Of a DNA stretch of 37,931 nucleotides, positions 6,976 through 15,210 are shown piece after piece. Where the stretch lies: the NCBI GenBank assembly GCA_035948415.1, contig DASZJD010000099.1, forward strand, positions 1 through 37,931, given 5' to 3'. Below the pieces are notes generated by a model. That model searched no databases. It was not told the origin of the DNA and worked only from the letters and a program-made list of their open reading frames with translations. The translations under genes were made by a program, and so were the position numbers. This stretch comes from Acidimicrobiia bacterium (GTDB lineage: Bacteria > Actinomycetota > Acidimicrobiia > IMCC26256 > PALSA-555). Every line of letters begins with the position of its first letter. Position 1 is the first letter of the stretch.

Positions 6976-9900
6976 TTGGGCGAGTCCGAGTCGTTGGTGA
7001 CCGTGTTGTTCACGGATGTCGAAGGCTCAACCGACGTCTTCGCCCGCTTGGGTGATGCGGGCGGTTGGGAGTTGGTGTCGGCGGTTGAGCGGCTGACTCG
7101 CGAGCGCGTCGCCGAGTTTGGGGGGCGCGTTGTCAAATCGGTCGGCGACGGCGTCTTGGCTGTCTTCGAGTCGGCGCGGCGATCGCTGGCGTGTGCGGTG
7201 GCGATCCAGCAGGGACTTGTCGAGGGGAGCCTCGCGGCTGGTCCTCGTGTTCGGATTGGGATCAATAGTGGCGACGTGCTCGCCGATGGGGAGGACCTGC
7301 AGGGGGCCGCGGTGGCGCTGGCGGCTCGCATTACGGCCGAGGCCGAGGGCGGTCAGATCCTGGTGAGCGATGTGGTGCGCCAGTCGAGTGGTCTGCGGCC
7401 CGGCGTGGGTTTCGTCGATCGGGGTTGGCATCGTCTCAAGGGCTTCCCGGGTGAGGTTCAGCTCTTCGAAGTGACCGAGCATCAGACCGACAGGTCGATC
7501 GTTACGGCCAGAGTGCTGGTGCACGGACAAGCGGAGCCGCGCGCTAGAGGAGTGAGTGCGCGAGAGCAGAGGGTGACCGGTGCCGGGTTCGTAGGCCGCG
7601 CGATCGAGCTCGAGGAGCTCTGCCATGCGTGTGACGAGGCGATCGAAGGCCGAGGTCAGCTGGTCTTGATCGGTGGCGATGCTGGCATCGGGAAGACGCG
7701 ACTGGCTGAAGAGGTGAGGGGCTATGCCAGCGCACGCGGCGCGCAGGTGCTTTGGGCTAGCGCTTGGAGATCGAGTGGGGCGCCGGCGTACTGGCCGTGG
7801 ATCCAGTTGATGCGCGCCTGGGCGGGCTCGGAGCCGTCCGGAGCGGCAGGTGTCGTTCCCAACGCTCTGGGTTCGCTGGTCCCGGAGCTAGCCGTGCCCG
7901 AAGATGGTGAACCGCGGGCTGAGCTGGATGCTGATCGAGCGCGGTTCCAGCTCTTCGATGCGGTGACGTCCTGGTTCGCGGCTGCTGCCGAGAAAAGACC
8001 GCTTGTCCTCGTTCTGGATGATCTGCAATGGGCTGACGCGTCGTCGCTCCTCCTGTTGGGGTTTGTGGCTCGTCAGTTGCAGGGAGCGCGGATGTTGGTG
8101 GTGGGCACGTACCGGGATACGGCTCTCAGCGAGGATGCTGACTTGAGCCACGTGCTGGCTGAGCTGTCGCGAAACGCCACCCGGATCGTCCTCGGCGGTC
8201 TAGGTGAGCCTGAGGTTGCTGAATTGGCAGCGAAGACCGCCGGCGTCGAGGTGGGATCGGGGCTGGTGTCGTCACTGCACGAACGCACCCGCGGCAATCC
8301 GTTCTTTGTGCGTGAGCTAACCCGGCTTCTGGCTGTTCGCGGTCTGCTCGCTGACACAGAAGCGGGGCACGCTGAGGTTCCCTTGCCGGCAGGCGTACGG
8401 GAGGTCCTGGCGGCACGACTCGCCGCCCTTTCGCCGACAACCCGGCAGGTGTTGGCGGCGGCGTCAGTGGTGGGCACGGCGTTCGATCTGACGCTGCTGA
8501 TCAGCATGACGGGACTGGAACAGGACCAGGTCCTGGAGGCGCTCGATGAGGCGATCCACGCACGCGTCGTGCTCTCGCCCAGAGTCGGTGACTACGAGTT
8601 CGCACACGCACTGTTTCGAGACGTGCTCTACGACAGCCACTCGACTTCGGCTCGAGTGCAGCTCCATCGTTTGGTGGGCGAAACGATCGAAGCCCAGTTT
8701 GGCGTCGACCTGCGCAGCCACCTCGCCGAGCTAGCGGACCACTTTCGGCGCGCGGTGCCGTCGGGCACGTTGGAGAAGGCAATTGAGTACTCGCGGCAAG
8801 CTGGGGGTGCCGCGGAGGCCGCCTTCGCTTATGAAGATGCCGTGGTCGACCTCGAAGCCGCGCTGGCACTTATGGAAGAACACAATGCCGAGCCGGCGCG
8901 CCGAGCCGGGTTGCTCGCCGCGCTGGGCCATCTGATGTTCACGGCAGGTCTCGATCGTGCTCGGGGGATCCGCTGCCAGGAGCGAGCACTCGCCATCTAT
9001 GAGGAGTTGGGAGACACGAGGCGGACGGTTCGAATGCACGCCGGGCTCGGGTCCGCCTGGTCGATGTATCCCGATGCCGATGTCGACATCATGGACATTC
9101 CGAAGGCGCTCGTCCATCTTCGCGCCGCCGAGGACATGCTCTCCCAGAACCAGCCAGGCATCGACTTGCAGCTGGTGTACGCCATGCTGTCCAACGCGGC
9201 CTGCTACGGGATGTGCTGCGAGGAGAGTGTGGCCGCGGCCGACCGAGCGGTGGAGGTCACCGAGACCATCGACGAACCACCCGCGGGAGCAGTAGCGACC
9301 AGCCAGCTGACGCTTGGTTTGCGTCAGATCGAGCGAGGCCAGCTCGCGGTCGGCAGGCGGGTCATCGAAGAAGCCTGGGAGACCGCGGACCGGCTTCAGC
9401 ACCCAGTGGCCGCGTTCTACGCCGCGTGGGGGCTCGGCGCTCATTTGGTGTTCTTGCTGGATCCAGCGCCGGCGATGATCGTGTGCCAGCGGGAGCTCGC
9501 CAAAGCCCGCACCGCCCAGGCACCCGGGCAGCGCTGGCATCTCCTCACCTTCCTCGCCATGAGTCACGCCTTGTGTGGTCAGCTCAGCAAGGCGCGGCAC
9601 GTCGTGGAGCCGCTAGCCGGCGACCAATACGTGGAACCGTTGCTCGCACTGTGGTCCGGCGATTGGGACGCTGGACGAGAGGCACTGCTCACCGACCTGG
9701 ACCGGCTGCACCGCACTGGCGACCGCTTCAACGAATGGCGTCAGCTGTACTGGCTCGGACGCCTCGAGCGCAGCGCCGGTAACCACGACGGCGCCGAACG
9801 AGCGCTTCGTGACGGGCTCAGCATCGCGCTCGACGGCCCGATGGTCCTTGCCGAACTGAGCATCCGAGGCGAACTCGCCTTGCTCTGCGACGAGACCGAC

Positions 9901-10890
9901 GAACCCGATGAAGCGCAGACCCACGTCGCCCGCTGCCAGCAGATCCTGGCCGAGGGCCAAGACTGGCGGGGACTCGCCGGCCGGGCGCGCCTGGCGGCTG
10001 GCTCCTGTGCCGCCACCGCCGGCCAATCGGGCGACGCCACGCAAGAATTCCAAGCGGCCCGACGGGCCTTTCGGGAGTGCCGCTTGCCGTTCGACGAAGC
10101 CGAGGTCCTACATCGCTGGGGCGAGCACCTGCACGACACTGGTGATCGCGGCGGCGGCCAGGCCAAGTTCGAGGCCGCCCGAGCGCTGGCGCTCCGCCAC
10201 GACGCCGGCGGTCCATGGGTCGAGCGCGTCCTCGCCGAACCATCGGGTTCTTCCGTCAGGGGCGACACCCTGGATGACACGACGTCGAAGGCGCGGGCTC
10301 GCTCCAGGTCCGCGTCGGTGTTTCGCCAAGAAGGCGAGTACTGGACCGTCGCCTACCACGGTCACGTCGTTCGTCTGCGAGACGCCAAGGGACTTCACCA
10401 TCTCAGCGAACTCCTGACTCGTCCCGGCCACGAGATCCACGTCCTCGAACTCGTCGCCGCCAGAGAAGGTCGGGCGCCCCAACGACGGGCGGCTCCGGAG
10501 CGCCTCCGCGGGGGCGTCGCGGCAGGTAGCGACGCGGGCGAGCTGCTCGACCCCCAGGCCAAGGCCGCCTATCGCCAACGCGTCACCGACCTCGAGGCCG
10601 AGCTCGAAGAAGCCGACGACTTCCACGACCCGGAACGGGCCTCCCGGGCCCGAGCCGAGGTGGACCTGCTCACCCAGCAGCTCGCTGCCGCCGTCGGCCT
10701 CGGCGGCCGCGACCGACGAGCCGCCTCCACGGCTGAACGAGCTCGGGTCAGCGTCACCCTGGCCCTGCGAGCCGCCCTCAAGAAGGTCATGGCGGCACAC
10801 CCTGACCTCGGTGCCCACTTGGCGGACACAGTGCGCACCGGCCAGTACTGCAGCTACCGACCCGGCACTCTGATCACCTGGCAACGCTGA
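6976..10890 (+). CDS. Class III nucleotide-cyclase-like / AAA ATPase / TPR giant regulator (1304 aa)
   Basis: Residues 1-166 form a class III cyclase homology domain. The metal Asps are present (D14 in FTDVEGST, D58 in KSVGDG), as are the purine-side K54 and D107 and the R118 of the AAR motif. The transition-state Asn of the usual VNxAAR motif is Ala114 (VALAAR), so activity is doubtful. A STAND-type ATPase follows: GFVGRAIELEEL near 204, Walker A GGDAGIGKT 233-241, Walker B LVLVLDDL then QWAD 343-353. Helical TPR-like repeats fill about 600-1080. The last 190 residues form a separate module: a possible winged-helix (YWTVAYHGHVVRLRDAKGL, from about 1115), then a charged coiled coil and a conserved GRDRRAAS region. 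Start is TTG at 6976. It is the main cargo between the two tRNA-like repeats. Confidence 0.88.
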   Translation: MGESESLVTVLFTDVEGSTDVFARLGDAGGWELVSAVERLTRERVAEFGGRVVKSVGDGVLAVFESARRSLACAVAIQQGLVEGSLAAGPRVRIGINSGDVLADGEDLQGAAVALAARITAEAEGGQILVSDVVRQSSGLRPGVGFVDRGWHRLKGFPGEVQLFEVTEHQTDRSIVTARVLVHGQAEPRARGVSAREQRVTGAGFVGRAIELEELCHACDEAIEGRGQLVLIGGDAGIGKTRLAEEVRGYASARGAQVLWASAWRSSGAPAYWPWIQLMRAWAGSEPSGAAGVVPNALGSLVPELAVPEDGEPRAELDADRARFQLFDAVTSWFAAAAEKRPLVLVLDDLQWADASSLLLLGFVARQLQGARMLVVGTYRDTALSEDADLSHVLAELSRNATRIVLGGLGEPEVAELAAKTAGVEVGSGLVSSLHERTRGNPFFVRELTRLLAVRGLLADTEAGHAEVPLPAGVREVLAARLAALSPTTRQVLAAASVVGTAFDLTLLISMTGLEQDQVLEALDEAIHARVVLSPRVGDYEFAHALFRDVLYDSHSTSARVQLHRLVGETIEAQFGVDLRSHLAELADHFRRAVPSGTLEKAIEYSRQAGGAAEAAFAYEDAVVDLEAALALMEEHNAEPARRAGLLAALGHLMFTAGLDRARGIRCQERALAIYEELGDTRRTVRMHAGLGSAWSMYPDADVDIMDIPKALVHLRAAEDMLSQNQPGIDLQLVYAMLSNAACYGMCCEESVAAADRAVEVTETIDEPPAGAVATSQLTLGLRQIERGQLAVGRRVIEEAWETADRLQHPVAAFYAAWGLGAHLVFLLDPAPAMIVCQRELAKARTAQAPGQRWHLLTFLAMSHALCGQLSKARHVVEPLAGDQYVEPLLALWSGDWDAGREALLTDLDRLHRTGDRFNEWRQLYWLGRLERSAGNHDGAERALRDGLSIALDGPMVLAELSIRGELALLCDETDEPDEAQTHVARCQQILAEGQDWRGLAGRARLAAGSCAATAGQSGDATQEFQAARRAFRECRLPFDEAEVLHRWGEHLHDTGDRGGGQAKFEAARALALRHDAGGPWVERVLAEPSGSSVRGDTLDDTTSKARARSRSASVFRQEGEYWTVAYHGHVVRLRDAKGLHHLSELLTRPGHEIHVLELVAAREGRAPQRRAAPERLRGGVAAGSDAGELLDPQAKAAYRQRVTDLEAELEEADDFHDPERASRARAEVDLLTQQLAAAVGLGGRDRRAASTAERARVSVTLALRAALKKVMAAHPDLGAHLADTVRTGQYCSYRPGTLITWQR

Positions 10891-10921
10891 TCCTTCGTCG
10901 CCGAGCGAAACAGTTGTTGGC

Positions 10922-10971
10922 CCGTTTCTAACGCCCCAAGGGTGAGACCGCCGCCTGGCGGTCAGAAACGG
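10922..10971 (+). promoter_or_regulatory. Stem-loop that overlaps the ribosome site of the next gene
   Basis: An outer stem CCGTTTCT/AGAAACGG (10922-10929 with 10964-10971) and an inner stem GACCGCC/GGCGGTC (10946-10963, loop GCCT) are both perfect. A 16-base bulge sits on the 5' side. The 3' outer arm covers most of the likely Shine-Dalgarno ACGGAG (10968-10973) of the gene starting at 10981. It may act as a terminator for the cyclase-ATPase gene, or as a switch that hides the ribosome site. There is no T-tract. Confidence 0.5.
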
Positions 10972-10980
10972 AGCCACCTC

Positions 10981-11538
10981 GTGGCCAGAACCGCAATCGC
11001 CCTCCCCGCCGGTCGCGTCCACCGACCCCGTCCAGTCATGGTGAAGGTCATGGTCGGCCTCGCCGTGGTTGCCGCGGCCGTCGCCAGCGTGACCCTCGTC
11101 ACACAGGGCACCAGCCACACAACCCATTCGCAGGCCAGCCGCAACCCCTCGGCGAGCCAACCGATGGTCCTCTACAACCAGTTCGTCGGCGCCCTGAACC
11201 GCGGCGACGTCGCGGCCGCCACCGCGCTCTTCGGTCCCGACTCCTATATCGTCACCCCGCTCTGCGTCCCGTGGTGTGCGGACACCACCGCCATCGCCGG
11301 CGACTTCGCGGCGGACGCGGCCATCCACTCCAAGATCACCTTCACTGACCCCCGAGTCAGGGGCACCATCCTGACCAGCCGCATCACCCTCACCGCGCCG
11401 CAACTCCCCGGTGGAGCCCAACGCGCTGTAGGCCTCAACACCGTCCAGACCTACCGAGGTCACATCGTGTTGCTGCGCGCCGACTTCGACCGCACCGATC
11501 CGCAGACCGCGACATTTCTCAGGGCCCTCGGGAAGTAG
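10981..11538 (+). CDS. Membrane-anchored NTF2/SnoaL-like protein
   Basis: The preferred start is GTG 10981, which has ACGGAG seven bases upstream. An ATG at 11038 would give a shorter N-terminus. A basic N-terminal stretch and a transmembrane segment (MVGLAVVAAAVASVTLV) precede a Ser/Thr/His-rich linker and a ~120-residue domain. That domain begins VLYNQFVGALNRGDVAAATALFG, the pattern of NTF2-like or SnoaL-like alpha+beta barrels, and includes two Cys (TPLCVPWCADT) that could form an extracytoplasmic disulfide. It lies 90 bases after the cyclase-ATPase gene, in the same repeat-bounded segment. I see no catalytic residues, so a ligand-binding or accessory role is only possible. Confidence 0.65.
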   Translation: MARTAIALPAGRVHRPRPVMVKVMVGLAVVAAAVASVTLVTQGTSHTTHSQASRNPSASQPMVLYNQFVGALNRGDVAAATALFGPDSYIVTPLCVPWCADTTAIAGDFAADAAIHSKITFTDPRVRGTILTSRITLTAPQLPGGAQRAVGLNTVQTYRGHIVLLRADFDRTDPQTATFLRALGK

Positions 11539-11572
11539 CAGCTCACAATCGGACCAGGACACGCCTAGGACC

Positions 11573-11606
11573 GGCTCAGGGAGCGCTCGATCGCGCTTCC
11601 TGAGCC
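11573..11606. terminator. Strong 14-bp hairpin after the NTF2-like gene
   Basis: A 14-base stem (one G-T pair) closes a six-base TCGATC loop, with arms at 11573-11586 and 11593-11606 (outer GGCTCAGG and CCTGAGCC). It begins 34 bases after the stop. No T-tract follows, but stems without U-tracts are common as terminators in high-GC actinobacteria. Confidence 0.6.
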
Positions 11607-11846
11607 AGTCGCGGGGGGCCAGCTCGAGCCCAATCGCGGGTTGTGCCGGGCGCCGCGCATCAATCTCCGGCCCCTGCAGCGATGGTCCTACTGCCTGCCA
11701 GTTTGTGACGCGCCAGATGTGCGGTTCGGCTCCCGTTCAGTGGCTCGAGAATTGATCGGGTGTATGCCTCGCGACAGCACGGGACCTCGTGTCACACGCC
11801 ATGACACGCTCCCGGTCGTGTCGCCGGGCCCCCTCACGGGCCGCGG

Positions 11847-12022
11847 CTCGCCCATCGCTTGCCCATCAGACCTGGCGACACGCAACGACACGGGATATAA
11901 CCAGACGACCCGAAGGCCGAACATGAGCAGCCTCAACGCCACCCGTTGACATCATCTGGACACTCGGCAAGGGTCTGCAAAACCCGGGACGTGGTTCAAT
12001 TCCCACCGCCGCCTCGAAGAGC
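11847..12022 (+). repeat. Direct repeat, copy 2 (tRNA-Cys-like end)
   Basis: This is the second copy of the unit at 6563-6740, offset by about 5.28 kb. In both copies a reading frame closes with NMSSLN-x-x-R and a TGA (stop at 6662 in copy 1 and 11947 in copy 2). Several differences between the copies are at third codon positions, hinting that this part once encoded the end of a protein. Compared with an ideal T-stem, copy 2 has lost one G where copy 1 has gained one. Confidence 0.8.
11965..12017 (+). pseudogene. tRNA-Cys-like 3' fragment, copy 2
   Basis: The anticodon arm GGGT-CTGCAAA-ACCC carries GCA at 11977-11979. The T-loop TTCAATT is at 11995-12001, followed by acceptor-like CGCCGCC and TCGA in place of TCCA. 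The T-stem is one G short. The 5' acceptor and most of the D-arm are absent. An intact tRNA-Cys ending CGCCGCC-TCCA, elsewhere in the genome, is the predicted source. Confidence 0.58.
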
Positions 12023-12162
12023 GCCCTGCTCAGGCAGTTGCGGAGCCGGACGGAGGGTCCTGGTCGACTGGTGGGCAGCGTGCCCAGTCGCGGCCCATCA
12101 ACGGCGACGATCACGCGATCTTCGAGCTCGCCCTCCTGGGGGCCCTTGCCGACCGGAGCCTC

Positions 12163-12193
12163 TTGACCCTCACACGGTGTGAAGGCCTATCGA
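12163..12193 (+). promoter_or_regulatory. MerR-type promoter with 19-base spacer
   Basis: TTGACC (-35, 12163-12168) and TATCGA (-10-like, 12188-12193) are separated by exactly 19 bases. The spacer carries a dyad centred on CACAC-G-GTGTG. An over-long 19-base spacer with a central dyad is the signature of promoters twisted into activity by MerR-family proteins. The ATG of the merR-type gene follows at 12204, so it would be autoregulated with a very short or absent leader. Confidence 0.65.
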
Positions 12194-12203
12194 TGACCAC
12201 GTC

Positions 12204-13020
12204 ATGTTGAACATCGGAGAGTTCGCGCGGCTCGGGCAGGTCTCGCCTCGGATGCTTCGCCACTACGACGAGACCGGACTGCTGAAGCCCAACCACGTCG
12301 ACCCGCAGAACGCATATCGGCGGTACGACGTCACCCGGCGGCCGGCTCCACCGCTTGCTCGCCCTTCGGGACCTCGGCTTCACCCTGGACCAGATCGGCC
12401 AGATCCTCGGCGAGGACCTGTCGATCGAGCAGTTGCGCGGGATGCTGCGGCTGCGCCAGGCCCAGATCGCGCAGGATGTCGCTGACGAGCAAGCCCGCCT
12501 TCGCCGTGTCGAGGCTCATCTCCGAGCACTCGAAGGGAGCATCGTCATGTCGAGTCTCGATGTCGCCGTCAAGACGACTGAGCCCGTCCGCGTCGCCGAA
12601 GCCTCGGCGTCGGCTCCTGGGTTCGGGCACGCCAACCTCAGCCCTGTCTTCGAACGCCTCGTGCCTCAGGTCCTCGGTCATCTCAGCCAGACGGGGACGC
12701 GACCCGGGATCATTATCGCCTGGTATGAGGAACCAGCCGATGACGGCAGCGTCACCGTGCACGCGGGCTTCGATATCGCCGACCAGTCCGTGCCGAGCGC
12801 CGACGGTGTCAGCGTGGTGGACCTTCCCACCGTTCAGGTCGCCTCGGTGGTTCATCGGGGCAGGATGGAGGACGTCGAGTCGCTCTACGAGGCGCTCGTT
12901 CGATAGGTCGAGGACAGCGGCAACGAGCTCGCCGGCAGGAGCCGCGAGCTCTACCACCAGTGGGACGACGAGCACCCCGAACGCAAAGTCACTGAGCTGC
13001 AGATGCCAATCGCCCGGTGA
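12204..13020 (+). pseudogene. merR-family regulator with GyrI-like effector domain, disrupted
   Basis: The start MLNIGEFARLGQVSPRMLRHYDETGLLKP is a textbook MerR helix-turn-helix, up to AYRRYDVT. Around 12330-12350 the reading frame moves by one: the continuation HRLLALRDLGFTLDQIGQIL is in the +1 frame. It then runs through the MerR coiled helix and a GyrI-like ligand domain (TRPGIIIAWYEEP, VASVVHRG). A TAG at 12904-12906 interrupts it where the family has Trp (CGA TAG GTC for R-W-V). The same frame resumes with VEDSGNELAGRSRELYHQ and ends at TGA 13018-13020. Two independent lesions argue for decay rather than one sequencing error. The gene sits next to repeat copy 2. Confidence 0.82.
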
Positions 13021-13070
13021 CGTCGGTGCCGATCCCTATGCGCGCGAGGAGGCCGCCACCGGAGACCGGT

Positions 13071-13670
13071 TCAGTTGACGGACCGGACCACCTGGTACTG
13101 GAGGTGGGTGACCCGGTCGCTCTCGATGACAGTGGGGTTCTCGAGGATGACCGGCGGGTCGGCCAGCGTGTCGAAGAAGCGGACGCCGTCGCCGAGGAGC
13201 ACGGGCACGAGCTCGACGTGCAGCTCGTCGACCAGGTCGGCGTCGATGCACTGCTGGATGACGCTGGGTCCGGCGAGGCCCACGGTCTTGTCACCGGCAG
13301 TGGCCTTGGCCTGAGCCACCGCGCTCTCGACGCCGTCGAGGACGACGGTGAACGGCGCATCATCTCGGGGCCAGCCCTCGGGGACGCGGTGGGTGACGAC
13401 GAACACGGGTACGCCCAGGGGGTGACTCCCTTCCCACCCGTTCGTGTAGTCGAAGACGCGCCGTCCGACCACCAGTGCACCTGCACTGGCAATCGTCTCA
13501 CGCAGGTAGGCGGCGCTCGCCGGGGTGACGTGCGAGACCATCTCGTTGCCGGGCCACCTCACCTCGACATCGCGGTTGTCGTACCAGTCGAAGAGGTGCT
13601 CCACACCGTCGTCGCGATGGGCGATGAAGCCGTCCAAGGACATCGTCAGACCGGCCACAACCGTCGCCAT
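13071..13670 (-). CDS. RibD C-terminal/dihydrofolate-reductase-fold protein
   Basis: The product is 199 residues from ATG 13668-13670, preceded by a strong GGAGG; the longer frame to 13742 lacks support. MATVVAGLTMSLDGFIA is the family's N-terminal strand and loop. VVGRRVFDYTNGW is the NADPH-side motif and LAGPSVIQQCIDADLVDELHVELVPVLLGDGVRFF the C-terminal signature. These RibD_C proteins are NAD(P)H-binding reductases of unknown substrate, not the folate enzyme. It converges on the disrupted merR gene, and a related gene lies at 15211 on the other strand. Confidence 0.85.
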   Translation of the reverse strand: MATVVAGLTMSLDGFIAHRDDGVEHLFDWYDNRDVEVRWPGNEMVSHVTPASAAYLRETIASAGALVVGRRVFDYTNGWEGSHPLGVPVFVVTHRVPEGWPRDDAPFTVVLDGVESAVAQAKATAGDKTVGLAGPSVIQQCIDADLVDELHVELVPVLLGDGVRFFDTLADPPVILENPTVIESDRVTHLQYQVVRSVN

Positions 13671-13914
13671 GGGTGCCTCCTTCCCGGCATCCTTCCTCGC
13701 CGACAGAGACGTCGCACGCGACGCAAACTCATCGGCAGACAAAAGGACCAGCCACGGGCTGCAGGGACGCAGGCAACCCTGGTCTCTGCGGCAGTGTGCC
13801 AGCCGAATCGGGGACCAGCTGATGAGCCAGATGCGCGGGAACCGCGCCCCGCGTGATCGTGATCCGATTTCCTAGCCCGCGTCGCGACCGAGTTCGAAGG
13901 GCCGCGTGCAGTCT

Positions 13915-14814
13915 CTAGGCGATGTCGGTCAGGAGTGCCTCGATGGTCCTGGAGTCCAGGGGGAGAAGGCCCGCCGCTGCAGAGCGACGAAGTGCGGTGG
14001 CAAGCCGTACCTGGTCGCCGGCAAAGGCTTCGATCGTGTTGCGGGCTTGGTCGGTGTTGTTGGCCACGAGCAGAAGCCCGATGCGCATGAGCGTCGGTTC
14101 GATCACGGTGGGCAGCACGCGCTGGGCTTCGTCGAGTTCGCGGGCGGCGCCGTCCAGATCGAGTCCTTCGAGACAACCGATGGCTCGTTCGAGAGCTCGG
14201 TAACCTCGTTCGAGTTCGAGAAGGTGCGTGAGCTCGCCGAGCGCGTCGTGGTGGTCGTCGACGCGGATGTCGACGACTCGGCTCTCCCACGGTTGTCGCG
14301 GACGGGAATCGACGACGACCAACGCCGCCGATTGCTGTCCCCGGAAGTCACCTCCTTCGTTCTCGGCGGCCCGAAGAGCCTGCACAAGGCGTTCGGGAAA
14401 CGCCGCCGCGCTGGCCTGGAAAGCGTCGGCCATGGCCGCGGGAACTGTCGGTCGTTGCATCATGTTCGCCTGGACCGTGAACCCGTCACCCGTGTGCTGG
14501 CCAGCCTCGGGGACACACATCTGGCCGGTGTGCGCGGCACTCCGCCCCGCGGCGTCGACGATCCCGACCTGGCGCGTCTCCCTGCTGGGATCAAGCAGCA
14601 GGAGTGCAGCCAGGACCTCGGACGCGGGCTTCGCGGCCCGCAGCAGGTCCAGGCCCAGTACCCCATAGCTGCCGTCGCTCAAGGCCTGGCTGGCGATAGC
14701 CCCGACGCCAGCCTCGATCCAGGGCACAACTCGACCGGCGCTAAAGAAGCCGCTCTGCACGCCAACACCCAGCGACCCGGTCTCTGCATCTCGAGCCACG
14801 ATCGAATACGTCAT
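13915..14814 (-). CDS. DUF1028 family protein (Ntn-hydrolase-like)
   Basis: The protein has 299 residues from ATG 14812-14814. TYSIVARDAETGSLGVGVQSGFFSAGRVVPWIEAG is split over the start of the domain, and later come RQVGIVDAAGRSAAHTG, MCVPEAGQHTGDGFTVQANMM and a C-terminal DDH-rich turn. This is the pattern of DUF1028, a fold related to Ntn hydrolases. The last ~90 residues look helical and may be an added region. The frame extends to 15042, but that part is Arg/Pro-rich with no family resemblance. The function of the family is not established. Neighbours are two RibD_C-type reductases. Confidence 0.85.
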   Translation of the reverse strand: MTYSIVARDAETGSLGVGVQSGFFSAGRVVPWIEAGVGAIASQALSDGSYGVLGLDLLRAAKPASEVLAALLLLDPSRETRQVGIVDAAGRSAAHTGQMCVPEAGQHTGDGFTVQANMMQRPTVPAAMADAFQASAAAFPERLVQALRAAENEGGDFRGQQSAALVVVDSRPRQPWESRVVDIRVDDHHDALGELTHLLELERGYRALERAIGCLEGLDLDGAARELDEAQRVLPTVIEPTLMRIGLLLVANNTDQARNTIEAFAGDQVRLATALRRSAAAGLLPLDSRTIEALLTDIA

Positions 14815-15210
14815 CGGGCGACAGCGTGTCGGAACCACAGAGATCGCGTCCACCGGCACGCCAGGCACCCCGTCGTCGCCGCGATCGACGGCGGGCCTCG
14901 CTGCTGGGCGGGTCGGGCCCATCCGAGCGACCGCCGAACCGCGGTGGCGCTCGGACACGGGGGGGGCGGTGTTCGCGTCGCGCGGGCGGGCACGGACACG
15001 CGCCTGGCCGGGGCGCTGAACCCCGTCGTCCAGGCGACCCAAGCGACGCCCCGAGACACCGGATGACCTCCGTGACCGGTCTGGGCGTCGGGCTCGTCGT
15101 GGGGTCGGGTCGCTTGCGGTCCTGCGGTACCGGCGCGCGTGACTCCTGTCCCTAGGCTTCGTCCGGGCTCACGCGAGACACGTCCCCATGCGAGACGACG
15201 GAGGAACGAG
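14815..15210. other. Intergenic region between divergent genes
   Basis: About 400 bases lie between the DUF1028 start and the RibD_C-type start. Open frames here (for example 14826-15155) are Arg-rich and unlike any family, as expected from G+C bias. I see no RNA gene or clear operator. It must contain both promoters. Confidence 0.55.

Larger units (their letters stand above)
11539..12203. other. Gene-poor stretch holding repeat copy 2 and the merR promoter
   Basis: It contains the hairpin at 11573-11606, direct repeat copy 2 (11847-12022) and the promoter at 12163-12193. The frame 11641-11949 is open, but its only coding-like part is its last third, which lies in the repeat and resembles the equivalent frame in copy 1. 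I see no further gene. Confidence 0.6.

Noticed and set aside
10108-11562. A 484-codon minus-strand frame over the end of the first cyclase-ATPase and the NTF2-like gene
   Set aside because: Gly/Asp/Val-rich shadow translation; both plus-strand genes have family motifs or ribosome sites.
11641-11949. A 102-codon gene before the second tRNA-like fragment
   Set aside because: Only its last third resembles anything (the repeat). The rest shows no motif and no ribosome site. It may be a fusion of noise with a gene remnant.
14826-15155. A small Arg-rich protein gene between DUF1028 and the RibD_C gene
   Set aside because: Composition typical of shadow frames; no ribosome site.
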